Notes under the pieces: generated by a model
Databases searched by the model: none
What the model saw: the letters and a program-made list of their open reading frames with translations, nothing else
Told to the model about the DNA's origin: nothing
Origin: Paenibacillus pabuli NBRC 13638
Lineage (GTDB): Bacteria > Bacillota > Bacilli > Paenibacillales > Paenibacillaceae
Direction: 5' to 3'
NCBI RefSeq assembly: GCF_001514495.1
Contig: NZ_BCNM01000007.1
Coordinates: forward strand, 213,624 to 277,623
Length of the DNA: 64,000 nucleotides
Program-made: the position numbers and the translations under genes
Shown: piece after piece, positions 51,093 to 60,736 of the stretch
Layout: each line of letters starts with the position of its first letter
Numbering within the stretch: the stretch's first letter is position 1

Positions 51093-51248
51093 TTACCCCA
51101 CCTGATTCGTATCATATAGGATTTGATCATAATTAGGACGGATAAACTTTGCTCGTTTCTGCTCAAAAAGTGCCAAAAAGCTTTTGAATTCATCTGGTGT
51201 GATGAAAAATTTCAGTTTATAAAATCCACTGTGCTTTAATCGATCCAT
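51093..51248 (-). CDS. 51-residue conserved-looking small protein upstream of crp
   Basis: ATG 51248 has GGCGGTGAG upstream; the product begins MDRLKHSGFYKLKFFITPDE and ends NYDQILYDTNQVG with TAA two bases before the Crp start. The Crp ribosome binding site (AGGTGGGG) lies in its last codons, so translation is coupled. Basic and aromatic with no membrane segment. I do not recognise the family. Coding likelihood rests on the start site, the tight junction and even codon use. Confidence 0.6.
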   Translation of the reverse strand: MDRLKHSGFYKLKFFITPDEFKSFLALFEQKRAKFIRPNYDQILYDTNQVG

Positions 51249-51567
51249 TATTACTCACCGCCCACTATAGACTTATAAAAACTGATCTACGTTCTCGTTC
51301 GTAAGCCACATTGAGGTAGCAGTCTGATACCTACTTCCACCATATCAGCATATTATCCTGCTAAGGAAGTTCTATTCCTCCCTACCCCAGACATTAGTTA
51401 GTAGCATAACACCGTTCATTCCCCATGAGTAAAAGTAAAAGGGCAAAAAAGGGATCGCGTTACACGAACCATTTTTGCCCTTTCAAACTTTTTAAGGTAA
51501 CGTTATTACCCTTAACCGAACCTTCCACTCTCGCTTAGCGGCTAACCATTCTTTCAGGTCACTATGT
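51249..51567 (-). other. 319-bp gap with terminator of the SLH-phosphatase gene
   Basis: aaagggcaaaaa (51438-51449) / tttttgcccttt (51472-51483) forms a terminator hairpin with a 22-nt loop, 85-130 bp past the stop at 51568. The remainder holds the promoter of the small ORF/crp unit and no other gene I can support. Confidence 0.65.
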
Positions 51568-54186
51568 TTACAAAACTTCGATAATTGCCTTGATTGAGCT
51601 GTCGCTCTCCAGTGCGCGGATGATCACCGTCACAGCCTCGGCCCGTGTAGCTTTGCCGCTCGGCGAGAACACGGAAGAGGAGAGTCCTTGCACCAGATTA
51701 GCCGAGGAAGCCTGCGCAATTGCCGCCGCTGCCCAGGTACTGCTATTCACATCACTGAAGCTCGTCGGAGTGCTGGTTGCCAGAACGTTCAGATCAAGCA
51801 CACGAGCAATCATCGTCACCATCTCGGCGCGGGAGATCGTGGCATTCGGCTTGAAGCTTCCGTCCGCATAACCGGTAATGACTCCCTTGTCAGCCAGTGC
51901 ACTGATATATTCGGCTGCCCAGCTTGACTGTGTATCTTTGAAGCTGGCCGAAGCCGGATTCTTGCCAAGGCCGAAAGCACGGGCAATCATGGCCGTAAAC
52001 TCCGCTCGGGTGACAGATGCATGAGGGCGGAAGGAACCATTCTCGTAACCATCCACCATGCGCAATTTCACGGCAGCTTGAATATGTTTAGCTGCCCAGT
52101 GACCCGAAATATCGCTGAACGTCTTTTTCTCATTTTTCGTTGCTGCGATGGCTTCTTTAACCGTCTTCAGTACTGTTTCCTGGCTCACAACACCTGGCTT
52201 AAACGGATTAACCTGTGTTGCTGGCGGTACCGATGGTTCGGTTGTAGGAGGCGTGGTAACGGTACCCGAATCCGTTCCAGGACCTGTTGATGGTGTGGAC
52301 GGTGTTGGTGTTGTGACCGAGCCACCACCTGTACCAGGTGTAGCTGGGGTTGTCGGCGTTGTCCCTGGACTTGTTGTATCCGTAATCGCCAATGCGATGC
52401 GATTGCTCTCATACTTCACCTGGGCATTATATTGGCTTGGCAGGCCATTTACCTGTACAGAGGCAAATTTGCCGCTTTGTTGATTGGCGCCATGGCTTAC
52501 AAGCGTAATCTCACCACCGCCCGGCACATAACTGCTGGCAAAATTAACATGCAATGTCCCAGCAGTACTAACCGTACCTTTAACGTCGAGCACGTCATTC
52601 GCGGAAGCCACGTTGAGCTCCAGGGTACCTTCAGCAGCTTGTGCGAAGCTGCCCTCAATGTTCCATTTGCCAGTTACACTCTCCGTAACCGTTCCGCCGG
52701 TGTTGACTACATCGCCACTCCCGAAAGCGGTAGCTGTATCACCTTCCAATGTACCCGCGCTAATCTGAGTACCGCCGGAGTACGTATTAGCCCCCCGCAG
52801 CTTCAATGTACCGCTGCCTTCCTTCGTCAGCTTGCCTGTACCGGAAATGTTGTTTCGCCAAACGTCTACAGCGTTGAAACCACCCTTGCCAGCATCCATC
52901 ATGACCGATACATCGCTGTTGAATGCACCGTATCCATCTGCCGCAGCAAACAGATTGAGACGTCCCCAGCCTTCTGGATCATCCAATACCGGATAACCGG
53001 ATTCAATGCCCGTTGTTGCCAGTACGGCACGGCGTTGCTGATCTGTCAGGTAAGGCTGTCTTGTTTCAAGTAGCACTTCTGCGCCTTTAGGTACAGCTAC
53101 CGGCTCGATCATTGAGCCGCTCCGTGGGAAACCATACGTAAGACGCTCTGTATATTCGGCCTTGTTCTTCTCATAGTCGGTGAATCGGTCATTTGCTGTT
53201 CCCGTCTGTTTCAATAACACGTCATGCGCCTGTTGGTAAGCCTCTTGTTTCAATTGCTGATTTTCCGGATCATTCAGAGCTGCCGCAGCAAGTGCAGTTG
53301 CCAGAACCCGGCCGCCGATAACATCAAGCGGGGAGTGCATTCCGGCTACGATCCGGTCATCGCCCATTTCTGAAGCACGGGTCACCAGTTCTTGGAATCG
53401 CTCAGGAACGGAATAAGCCAGTGCAAGTGCAGCAAGATAGGAGGCATTGGTATGTCCACTTGGGAAGCCTCCATCTGATGCAGCCTCTGTGTCTGGTTTA
53501 ATTAATGGTCTCAGCGTAGGCACGACAACCTCGTTAGTCTTCAACCAGCGAAATGGACGCATATACTGGAAGAAATTTTTTGAAGGGTTGGAGGAAGCTG
53601 AGTTGCCACGCACGGCTCCGATCAAGTCAACCATTTTGCCAAGCCTGGATTCTGAATCACCGGCCTTGTTTGTTCCATTTTCATCCGTATACTTGGTTGT
53701 TGTGGCATCTTCCGGAATACTCTTAATGGAAGTAAATGTACCCGATATCTCACGATAGACGTTGGCAAGTGAACCCAGACCATCTACAGCACCATACGAT
53801 TGGTTAGTACGATCTGTATAATAAGCGGCCTCTTCGTCTGCCTTGGTTCGGGTTGCAGCACGATCTGCTACATACTGAATGTTATAATCCAGAATATCTT
53901 CCCTAATCTTGGTTCCGTTATCCCAGGAATCACCCGGTGTCCATAGATCCAAAAACTTGGACAGGGTGCCCACAGCAGCATTGGAGTCTACGGTTGTATT
54001 TGAATTACTGTTGCTCTTGTACGTATCTACAAAATACCCCCACGCCGGCTGCGGCGGCAATGGAATAGTCGTCTCATCCGATGCGGCGAACACGTTGCTT
54101 GCGGCAAAGGTGTTTGATAAAAGAACCACTCCCATCGCTGCGGCGAACAACCTCTTCTTGTTGCTTTTGATCACTTTCGTTTTCAA
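51568..54186 (-). CDS. Surface PAP2 phosphatase with autotransporter-type repeat and three SLH domains
   Basis: 872 residues. Signal peptide to about residue 35 (FAAS). A class A/PAP2 acid phosphatase domain (about 40-400): KPD at 230-232, GGFPSGH with His245, and R278-x5-H284-SPLD288, the complete KxxxxxxRP/PSGH/SRxxxxxHxxxD set in spirit, with R211/R226-type arginines before. Next comes a beta-helical stretch GKLTKEGSGTLKLRGANTYS with GGTQISAG, the autotransporter-associated beta-strand repeat, rare in Gram-positives. Then a Thr/Pro/Gly linker and three SLH domains (about 690-870) for pyruvylated secondary cell-wall polymer binding. Start is TTG 54186, 9 nt after GGGAG. Probably releases phosphate at the cell surface. 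Confidence 0.9.
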   Translation of the reverse strand: MKTKVIKSNKKRLFAAAMGVVLLSNTFAASNVFAASDETTIPLPPQPAWGYFVDTYKSNSNSNTTVDSNAAVGTLSKFLDLWTPGDSWDNGTKIREDILDYNIQYVADRAATRTKADEEAAYYTDRTNQSYGAVDGLGSLANVYREISGTFTSIKSIPEDATTTKYTDENGTNKAGDSESRLGKMVDLIGAVRGNSASSNPSKNFFQYMRPFRWLKTNEVVVPTLRPLIKPDTEAASDGGFPSGHTNASYLAALALAYSVPERFQELVTRASEMGDDRIVAGMHSPLDVIGGRVLATALAAAALNDPENQQLKQEAYQQAHDVLLKQTGTANDRFTDYEKNKAEYTERLTYGFPRSGSMIEPVAVPKGAEVLLETRQPYLTDQQRRAVLATTGIESGYPVLDDPEGWGRLNLFAAADGYGAFNSDVSVMMDAGKGGFNAVDVWRNNISGTGKLTKEGSGTLKLRGANTYSGGTQISAGTLEGDTATAFGSGDVVNTGGTVTESVTGKWNIEGSFAQAAEGTLELNVASANDVLDVKGTVSTAGTLHVNFASSYVPGGGEITLVSHGANQQSGKFASVQVNGLPSQYNAQVKYESNRIALAITDTTSPGTTPTTPATPGTGGGSVTTPTPSTPSTGPGTDSGTVTTPPTTEPSVPPATQVNPFKPGVVSQETVLKTVKEAIAATKNEKKTFSDISGHWAAKHIQAAVKLRMVDGYENGSFRPHASVTRAEFTAMIARAFGLGKNPASASFKDTQSSWAAEYISALADKGVITGYADGSFKPNATISRAEMVTMIARVLDLNVLATSTPTSFSDVNSSTWAAAAIAQASSANLVQGLSSSVFSPSGKATRAEAVTVIIRALESDSSIKAIIEVL

Positions 54187-54392
54187 ATTTGTCGACTCCC
54201 ATCGTTTATTAGTTGGTCTCAGTTCGGTCCCAATGTAGCATCAGGTCGGACTAACCAGCAATAAAACAATTTCGTCTTTGTATGAATTTCGGAACAATAT
54301 CATAAAATCGCAACATTTTACATGAAGTTAATATAAATCGTGAACCCAGGCATAAACGTGTAGTGTATAATTTTCGCCGGGAGGTGTGCGGG

Positions 54393-56744
54393 ATGAGAAA
54401 ATGGAGCTCTGCATGGGCCGGTTTGGCCATTTCATACGGTTCAATCGTGGTCATCGTTGTGCTGCTGATCTGCTCATTTTTCTATATTTATTTCTCGCGC
54501 AGCTACAATGAAGAATTAAGCAATAAGAATCAGCTGATTCTTGAGAATACAGCTCGTACCATTGAAGGAACCGTATTGCAACGAGTGCAGCAAATGTATG
54601 TAGATCTGTCACTCGATAAATCTGCCAACATCCGTCTGTTCGCGGATAACGCGGATCGAAGCGGGCTGGATCAGGTCGTTGACCTGCAAGAACTGCTCAA
54701 AGCGAAGGTAGCAGGCAATGCAGATATCGTTCAGGGCATCCATCTTTACTATCCCGAACGCAATATCATGTTATCTTCCCTTTATGGGCTACGCTACAAC
54801 GCGGATCACAGCGAAGGTTCCGCCTATTATAAGGACTGGCTTCAGAAGATGCGGACCAACAAACAAAATAGCCTTTGGACCCCCTCACGTCCCATCCCGA
54901 AGGACATCTTTACCAGTCATGCCGGGGAGAGCAGCCATGAATTATTTACGTATGCGCACAGCTACCCTTTTCGTTCAACGGGTGAAACCAGTGATCTCAT
55001 CATTGCGATTGATGTAAAAGAGGATGCGATCAATCGCATCATTGAGAACATGATGCCTTCCCAATATCAACGAACGTTTATCGTCAATTCAGCAGGAATC
55101 ACCGTGAGTAATGCGCAGGAGCAGAGTCCGGGGCAGTCCGATAAGTATGCGACAAGTCTAAAGAAGGTGCTCGATCTCGGTAGTGCAAAGGGCAGCTTCG
55201 ACGATACAATCGGGGATGCACCTTACGTTGTTTCCTATCAGACGCTTCCCTCCACGGATTGGACCATCTATAGTGCAACACCATCCAGCTTCTATTATGA
55301 ACAATCCATCATGATTCAGAAGCTCATTCTAGGCATCTGTCTGATAGCCCTGCTCATCGGGCTTGTCCTAGCCGCCTTGCTGGTACGGGCCAACTACAGT
55401 CCGATCAAACGTCTGGTGGGACGTATCAAGGATCTGTCCGGCACAGGTGCAGCACCGAACCAGATTACGAACGAATATCACCTGATCGACAGTGCATTCA
55501 TCCAGTTGAAGGATAAAGTAATCAATCTTGAAGAAACATTGCTGGCGAACAGCCCGGCAATCAAACATAAGGCGATGCTTAACCTCTTGCAAGGTAACTC
55601 TGAGCAGAGACTGGGGGAAGAGGAGTGGACTGCTCTCGGCCTAACACGGCAATACACGGATTACTGCTGCATACTTCTGAATACCGGAGTTTTTCATATA
55701 GGGAAAGGCTCACCTAGCCAGCCTTATTCAATCTCAAGGCTGATTCACGAGCTTGAATCCCTGTCTCTGCAAGACAGCCGTCTGATTGCCGAAGAGCTGC
55801 CTGACCAAAGGCTCGCCGTCATCCTGTGTACCGATGTTGCCTCGGAAGCAATGCTGAATACATTCGCCCAGCTTCTGTTGGCTGAAGCCAGACAGCAGTT
55901 GCAACCGGATATTCAGCTATCTACGGGCTGCTGGGTCAACGATGTGGGTAATGTGCACCGCAGCTTCAATGAAGCACTGGCTTTTATGAAATATGCTTAT
56001 TTCCTGCCCGAGCTGAACATTTTGAAGGATCGTGCCATACTCCAGCGTGAACACAGCCTGGATGAAATTCCTCAGGCCATGCTTGCCAAGTTCAGGGACA
56101 AGCTCCAGGGGAGGCAGATGGATGAAGCGATAGTTACTATTGAACAGGTGGTTGAACATGTGCGGGAGGGACAGTATCCCGCTGACTATTGCCATTTTAT
56201 CCTGTCGAACATGGTATTTATCTATTCGGATGTGGTAAAAAACGTACGTTACAAGCATTCCCTTCAGTTCGGCCACCCCGATCTGTATCATGAGTACACC
56301 AATCTCCATGATGTTCTGGCGTACCGCAACTGGCTGGTGGAATCGGTCAAAGCATTTATTGAAGACACTGAGAAGCGCAACAGTGATCGGGCCGTCTCGA
56401 CCATTGAACTGGCAAAGCAATATATTGAAGCTAACCTGTCCGAGGACCTCTCGCTTGAGGCAGTTGGAACGAAGGTATTTCTTAGTCCAAAATATCTGAG
56501 CAAGCTCTTTAAGGAAGAGATGGGTGTTACCTACACCGACTATGTGACATCCCGCCGAATGGAACAGGCGAAGGTATTGATGGAGAACAACAATATGACC
56601 ATTGATCGGATCGCAAGCTCCGTCGGGTATGGCACAACAGCCTATTTTATTAAACGATTCAAGGAAATGTACGGCTGCACACCGGGTCATTATGTACGCA
56701 ACCTCTCTTCGGCAGTGATGCCAGAGGCTGGATCAAGAGCTTGA
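54393..56744 (+). CDS. Membrane AraC-type regulator with Cache-like sensor (YesN/YtdP-type)
   Basis: 783 residues. TM1 (about 8-32), an extracytoplasmic dCache-like region (35-300), TM2 (about 305-330), a HAMP-like stretch, a long middle region and a C-terminal AraC HTH (STIELAKQYIEANLSEDLSL, SPKYLSKLFKEEMGVTYTDY, IASSVGYGTTAYFIKRFKEM). Such proteins sense extracellular sugar-derived signals and switch on carbohydrate uptake. Start ATG 54393, 7 nt after GGAGGT; an ATG at 54363 lies before it. The lipoprotein binding-protein gene follows 14 bp later and is presumably its target or partner. Confidence 0.9.
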   Translation: MRKWSSAWAGLAISYGSIVVIVVLLICSFFYIYFSRSYNEELSNKNQLILENTARTIEGTVLQRVQQMYVDLSLDKSANIRLFADNADRSGLDQVVDLQELLKAKVAGNADIVQGIHLYYPERNIMLSSLYGLRYNADHSEGSAYYKDWLQKMRTNKQNSLWTPSRPIPKDIFTSHAGESSHELFTYAHSYPFRSTGETSDLIIAIDVKEDAINRIIENMMPSQYQRTFIVNSAGITVSNAQEQSPGQSDKYATSLKKVLDLGSAKGSFDDTIGDAPYVVSYQTLPSTDWTIYSATPSSFYYEQSIMIQKLILGICLIALLIGLVLAALLVRANYSPIKRLVGRIKDLSGTGAAPNQITNEYHLIDSAFIQLKDKVINLEETLLANSPAIKHKAMLNLLQGNSEQRLGEEEWTALGLTRQYTDYCCILLNTGVFHIGKGSPSQPYSISRLIHELESLSLQDSRLIAEELPDQRLAVILCTDVASEAMLNTFAQLLLAEARQQLQPDIQLSTGCWVNDVGNVHRSFNEALAFMKYAYFLPELNILKDRAILQREHSLDEIPQAMLAKFRDKLQGRQMDEAIVTIEQVVEHVREGQYPADYCHFILSNMVFIYSDVVKNVRYKHSLQFGHPDLYHEYTNLHDVLAYRNWLVESVKAFIEDTEKRNSDRAVSTIELAKQYIEANLSEDLSLEAVGTKVFLSPKYLSKLFKEEMGVTYTDYVTSRRMEQAKVLMENNNMTIDRIASSVGYGTTAYFIKRFKEMYGCTPGHYVRNLSSAVMPEAGSRA

Positions 56745-56758
56745 GGAGGATTGGCGGG

Positions 56759-58399
56759 ATGAATACGAAGAAACTCTATCACGATAAACTGTTTCTGACC
56801 ACATTGCTTCTGACCGTCATTGCTGTCGTTCTTGGCGGCTGTGATCTGCTGTCCGGATCCAGGGCCATTGCAGAACGACAACAGGGCGAAGTGATTGATA
56901 CCGATGCCGGGAAAGCCAAATATCACATCTCATGGACCATGCATCAAAATCTGCCTGTACCCGAGGATGCCGAGATGGTGAAGGTGGTAGAGGATCAATT
57001 TGGTGTGGATCTGGACATTTGGAATCTGGAAAACAACAAATACGAAGCCCTTCTCGATATGAAGCTGGCCCAAGGGGACATTCCTGATCTGTTTCGCATT
57101 CGTCAGCCAATGGACCTGCTAAAGTACCAGCAACAAGGGGTACTTGCCGAGATTCCCGTCGAGACGCTGAACACATATGCACCGAATCTAATGCGCATCA
57201 TCCATGAACAGGCGCCTGCTTATGAGCAAGCTGGTGTAATTGAAGGCAGATATTACGGAATTCCTGTCATTAATCCGACCAACATCTACCGCACACCTGT
57301 GGTGTATCGGCAGGATTGGCTGGACAAGCTGGGGTTGTCTGTTCCGCAGACGCTGGCAGAACTGGAGAAGGTGATCTATGCCTTTACCTTTGATGACCCC
57401 GATGGCAACGGCATTCAGGATACGTATGGTCTGTCCAGCGAAGGCATGAACGTGGTATTCGGCGCCTTCGGACAGATTGTTTTTGCAGATCAACTTTACT
57501 TTAACAAGAAGGACGAGAAGAAGGTGATTGGTGCACTGGAACCCGAAATGAAGGAGGCGCTGACCTATCTGTGCAAATGGTACCAAGACGGCGTCATTGA
57601 TCCCGAGTTTGTGACCGGAGAGAATAAAGGCGGCTACAAACATCTGTCTCATGCTTTTATTAACGGTAAAATCGGGATGACTTCGATGGGCAACTACTAC
57701 CACTGGATTCAGGATGGTGATTATGAGGATTGGCGTGTTGAGCGTGACGGTAAAGTGGTGAAAAGTCCTGTCCAAGCTGCCTTTAATGTCAAAGAATTAA
57801 CGTCCAAGTTCCCTGAAGCCCAGGTCACATTGGGTAAACCCTTCACGGGGCCTCACGGACAACGCGGCTCCAAAGGCAACGACATGTTAATGAGCTTCAC
57901 AGCCATTGGAGTCGATGCGGTCAAAGAACCCGGCAAGCTGGAGATGATCCTGCGCATTTTGAACGAGGTCAGTGCAAGCCCTGATCCAGATCAAGCAGCA
58001 AGGTTGGCCTACGGCGTGCAAAATAAACACTGGGTCTGGACACCAACAGAGCCCCGAAACATCGTCATCATGCCGCCGTATGACACCATGTTCGGGTATC
58101 AGAATTCGATCGGCGCCAATATCGGGATGACCGTTCCGCTGAAACAGACAGGAGAACGGGAACAATGGGCGGCCACGCTGCACCTCGATCAGAACGGCAT
58201 TTATAATGCGCTGGAGGTCGCTACCCCCGCTCTCGCCAAGTATGGTGATTCGTTGATCCGGTTCAAAAACAAAGCCTATATCGCCTTTATTACAGGCGAG
58301 CGACCGCTCAGTGAGTTCGATGAGTTCGTACAGGAGTTCATGTCCGCAGGCGGCGCAGAAGTGGTGAAGGAAGCGAACGCGTTAAGCAGTAGCGAGTAG
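56759..58399 (+). CDS. Extracellular solute-binding lipoprotein (LplA-like)
   Basis: 546 residues. Type II signal peptide with lipobox VLGGC at about residue 28. SBP type 1 fold with IPDLFRIRQPMDLLKYQQQG, TPVVYRQDWLDKLGLSVPQT and a calcium-loop-like DDPDGNGIQDTYGLS typical of the long LplA/YtcQ sugar-binding lipoproteins. Start ATG 56759, 9 nt after GAGGAGG. It should deliver oligosaccharides to a CUT1 ABC importer, yet no permease genes follow; they must be elsewhere or absent. Co-transcribed with the AraC sensor. Confidence 0.9.
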   Translation: MNTKKLYHDKLFLTTLLLTVIAVVLGGCDLLSGSRAIAERQQGEVIDTDAGKAKYHISWTMHQNLPVPEDAEMVKVVEDQFGVDLDIWNLENNKYEALLDMKLAQGDIPDLFRIRQPMDLLKYQQQGVLAEIPVETLNTYAPNLMRIIHEQAPAYEQAGVIEGRYYGIPVINPTNIYRTPVVYRQDWLDKLGLSVPQTLAELEKVIYAFTFDDPDGNGIQDTYGLSSEGMNVVFGAFGQIVFADQLYFNKKDEKKVIGALEPEMKEALTYLCKWYQDGVIDPEFVTGENKGGYKHLSHAFINGKIGMTSMGNYYHWIQDGDYEDWRVERDGKVVKSPVQAAFNVKELTSKFPEAQVTLGKPFTGPHGQRGSKGNDMLMSFTAIGVDAVKEPGKLEMILRILNEVSASPDPDQAARLAYGVQNKHWVWTPTEPRNIVIMPPYDTMFGYQNSIGANIGMTVPLKQTGEREQWAATLHLDQNGIYNALEVATPALAKYGDSLIRFKNKAYIAFITGERPLSEFDEFVQEFMSAGGAEVVKEANALSSSE

Positions 58400-58524
58400 T
58401 GCTTAAGGTGAAGGTGAGATATCCCTTAATCGCAATTTAAACTTTTCACGTTTCATTAGCTTGCACGCCAGATTTGCATGAATCGCCCACTTAATCTGTT
58501 CCTGTGTATCTTCTGAGCCAAAAA

Positions 58525-58544
58525 GAGCAGCCTTGCAGCTGCTC
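58525..58544. terminator. Terminator between SBP and TerD-like genes
   Basis: gagcagc / gctgctc 7-bp stem, 6-nt loop; on the minus strand followed by TTTTTGG, on the + strand by CTTCCTTTCC. Confidence 0.6.
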
Positions 58545-58594
58545 CTTCCTTTCCCTATGCTTTTTTACACGCATCCAGCATCACTCCATACCTC

Positions 58595-60736
58595 TCAGGC
58601 CAGGTACTCTGCCATAATCTGCTCGATATCATACGGCGTCATGCCTTCATCGACTGCATAGATAGTATCGGCTTGTTCCTTCGTATCCACCAACTGACCT
58701 CTCGCCTTGGCGTGCAGCATGAACAAGTCGTACAGATCGGGTTTGCGTAATGTGGTCATCGCTTTCCCCATAAGCACAATACCTTTCTGGTTCCCCTCCA
58801 CGTTATTGTAGTCCGGATATCTGGTCAGAGCCAGATCGGTCCAGATCATTGTACGTTCAACCAAGTCCAGAATGACGGGAATTGCAATCTGCGTATCAGC
58901 GGTGAGATCCACTTTGTTCTCCACTGTGGATGGCTCATAAATCTCACCTGAGCCAGGCTTTTTACGCATCATCCAGCCCGCAAAACATTCCGGCAAGTTA
59001 CAATACGGATGGCTAGTGAAGGAGTGCAGTGTCGTCACTACATAACGTCCGCCATAATTCACAATCGATGGCATATGCAGATCAATAAATTCACTCGCCC
59101 CATAAGGCGCAGTCACAATATCCCCGCTGTGGACAGCCTTATATTTGACAGAGCGCAGATTCGTATACGAAATATGTTCAACGTAGTTCCAGTTCTCGTC
59201 ATACATGACCGCCGACAGGTCAATATCCACGCGCCCCGTAGGTACACCGTCCACCTCGCCCTCCTTCCACCAGCTGAAGAAACGAATCGTGTCACCCTCC
59301 CCCATCGGGATGCGGCTTCCCCGCACAATGGTCCGTAAAGCTTTACTCGCGGATCGTTGTGAAAATGGAACCAGATAATGTTGAAGCCGTTCATCGATGT
59401 ACGTCTTCCCGAGCACAGGCAAGTCAGCAAACCGTGTAATTAAAGCCTGCTCGCACAACTGCACTACTTCCTGGCAGACTGCCTCGTTAATCTCTGGCAG
59501 CTTATTCGGGATACCAAAAGCCTTGGCCACATTGCCCTTGGGGAAAAAGACACGCAGCTCCTGCGAATCATTACGTTGAGCAAAATGCTGCCTCACCTGC
59601 AATAGCACGGGTGTAGATACCTGTGCAGCCACCTCGCCAAACGCCAGCAACACATAGGCTTCATCCTCGGTGATTCGCAGCAAGTGATCCAGCTTCCTGG
59701 CGAATTCTCCCGGACGCTGTGACAGCAGATCGATCAAGCTCCAGACATTCCGATACTGAAATGCCAGCTCTACGCTTCCATTAAAGGTCGTAAACGGTTT
59801 ATCATTACGCAAAATATCAAAGGCTTCCTGGCTCCGTGGGAACCGAAGCTTGTATTCGGATGGATGAAGGATTTCACCCAGCCGAATCCATCGATCCTTG
59901 TAGCGGAGCATATCCTCCGTGATGGAGCAGCATTGCTCCAGCAAGCTGAGGAGCAAGCGGCGCTCACGGCGCTTGAATTTACGAAAAGGCGAGGCTGTTG
60001 CCAGACTGACATCACCCTCTGACCAGGATACTGCCAGTCGGAGCACATCGCTTGCCGTTTTAAAATAAGACCCGATTCGTTCCATGCTAGCCAGTTCATA
60101 TTTCAACAACACAGCAACGACAAAGCCCACATTCTCCTTAAACGGAATCTCTGGAGGCAGAATAATCTCAACATCACTCGGATCGACATGTTTCAGCACA
60201 CATTTGATATCTTTTTTGTCCGTATCGGAGATGGAGCCTTTCGCTTCCACTAACTGACGGATCAGCTTCAGGAACGCTTGCTTGCTCCCCAGATCAATGA
60301 CTTTCAGCTTTCTTTGCTCCAGCAAAGGAGACCTCACGCCAGTGGTCGCAGCCGAAGGATCGAAATCGTCCAGCGTAAGATGCGTCAGATAATGGAAGAC
60401 AGCGTTCAGGTACAGCTCCGCTTCGTCCTCTCCCATCACCTGTTGCGGGAATCCCGCATACATCGGTTTGTACTCCACATGGGCGCCGACCATGACTTTG
60501 AGGTCTTTCACCAGTTGTTGATATAACGCTTCAAATTGTTCTTTGGGTAGCTTTCGCATCGCCTGCATAAGCTCATTTGAGAAAGTAAACCCGAGGGACT
60601 CAATATTTTTGAGAGCTGTCGCCAGAACTTTTTTGGGTAACTGTTGTTGCAGCCCTTCACTTGGTTCAATCATAAGTTTGCTGGCTCTGCGCAAATAGAT
60701 GGTATTGTTCATGATAAAAGAGTCCAGGTAAGCCAT
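58595..60736 (-). CDS. Large protein with C-terminal TerD-like domain, N-terminal part unknown
   Basis: 713 residues, soluble. The first 450 or so are helical and unrecognised (MIEPSEGLQQQLPKKVLATA, RKFKRRERRLLLSLLEQCCS). The C-terminal quarter has TerD-like strands: GRVDIDLSAVMYDENWNYVE, AVHSGDIVTAPYGASEFIDL, GGRYVVTTLHSFTSHPYCNL. TerD proteins bind calcium and act in tellurite/stress-response complexes; here the domain is fused to a long partner, as in some Ter-cluster-associated proteins, but no other ter gene is near. ATG 60736 has only AGGGAT close upstream, so the start is uncertain. Divergent from the unknown gene at 61069. Confidence 0.65.
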   Translation of the reverse strand: MAYLDSFIMNNTIYLRRASKLMIEPSEGLQQQLPKKVLATALKNIESLGFTFSNELMQAMRKLPKEQFEALYQQLVKDLKVMVGAHVEYKPMYAGFPQQVMGEDEAELYLNAVFHYLTHLTLDDFDPSAATTGVRSPLLEQRKLKVIDLGSKQAFLKLIRQLVEAKGSISDTDKKDIKCVLKHVDPSDVEIILPPEIPFKENVGFVVAVLLKYELASMERIGSYFKTASDVLRLAVSWSEGDVSLATASPFRKFKRRERRLLLSLLEQCCSITEDMLRYKDRWIRLGEILHPSEYKLRFPRSQEAFDILRNDKPFTTFNGSVELAFQYRNVWSLIDLLSQRPGEFARKLDHLLRITEDEAYVLLAFGEVAAQVSTPVLLQVRQHFAQRNDSQELRVFFPKGNVAKAFGIPNKLPEINEAVCQEVVQLCEQALITRFADLPVLGKTYIDERLQHYLVPFSQRSASKALRTIVRGSRIPMGEGDTIRFFSWWKEGEVDGVPTGRVDIDLSAVMYDENWNYVEHISYTNLRSVKYKAVHSGDIVTAPYGASEFIDLHMPSIVNYGGRYVVTTLHSFTSHPYCNLPECFAGWMMRKKPGSGEIYEPSTVENKVDLTADTQIAIPVILDLVERTMIWTDLALTRYPDYNNVEGNQKGIVLMGKAMTTLRKPDLYDLFMLHAKARGQLVDTKEQADTIYAVDEGMTPYDIEQIMAEYLA

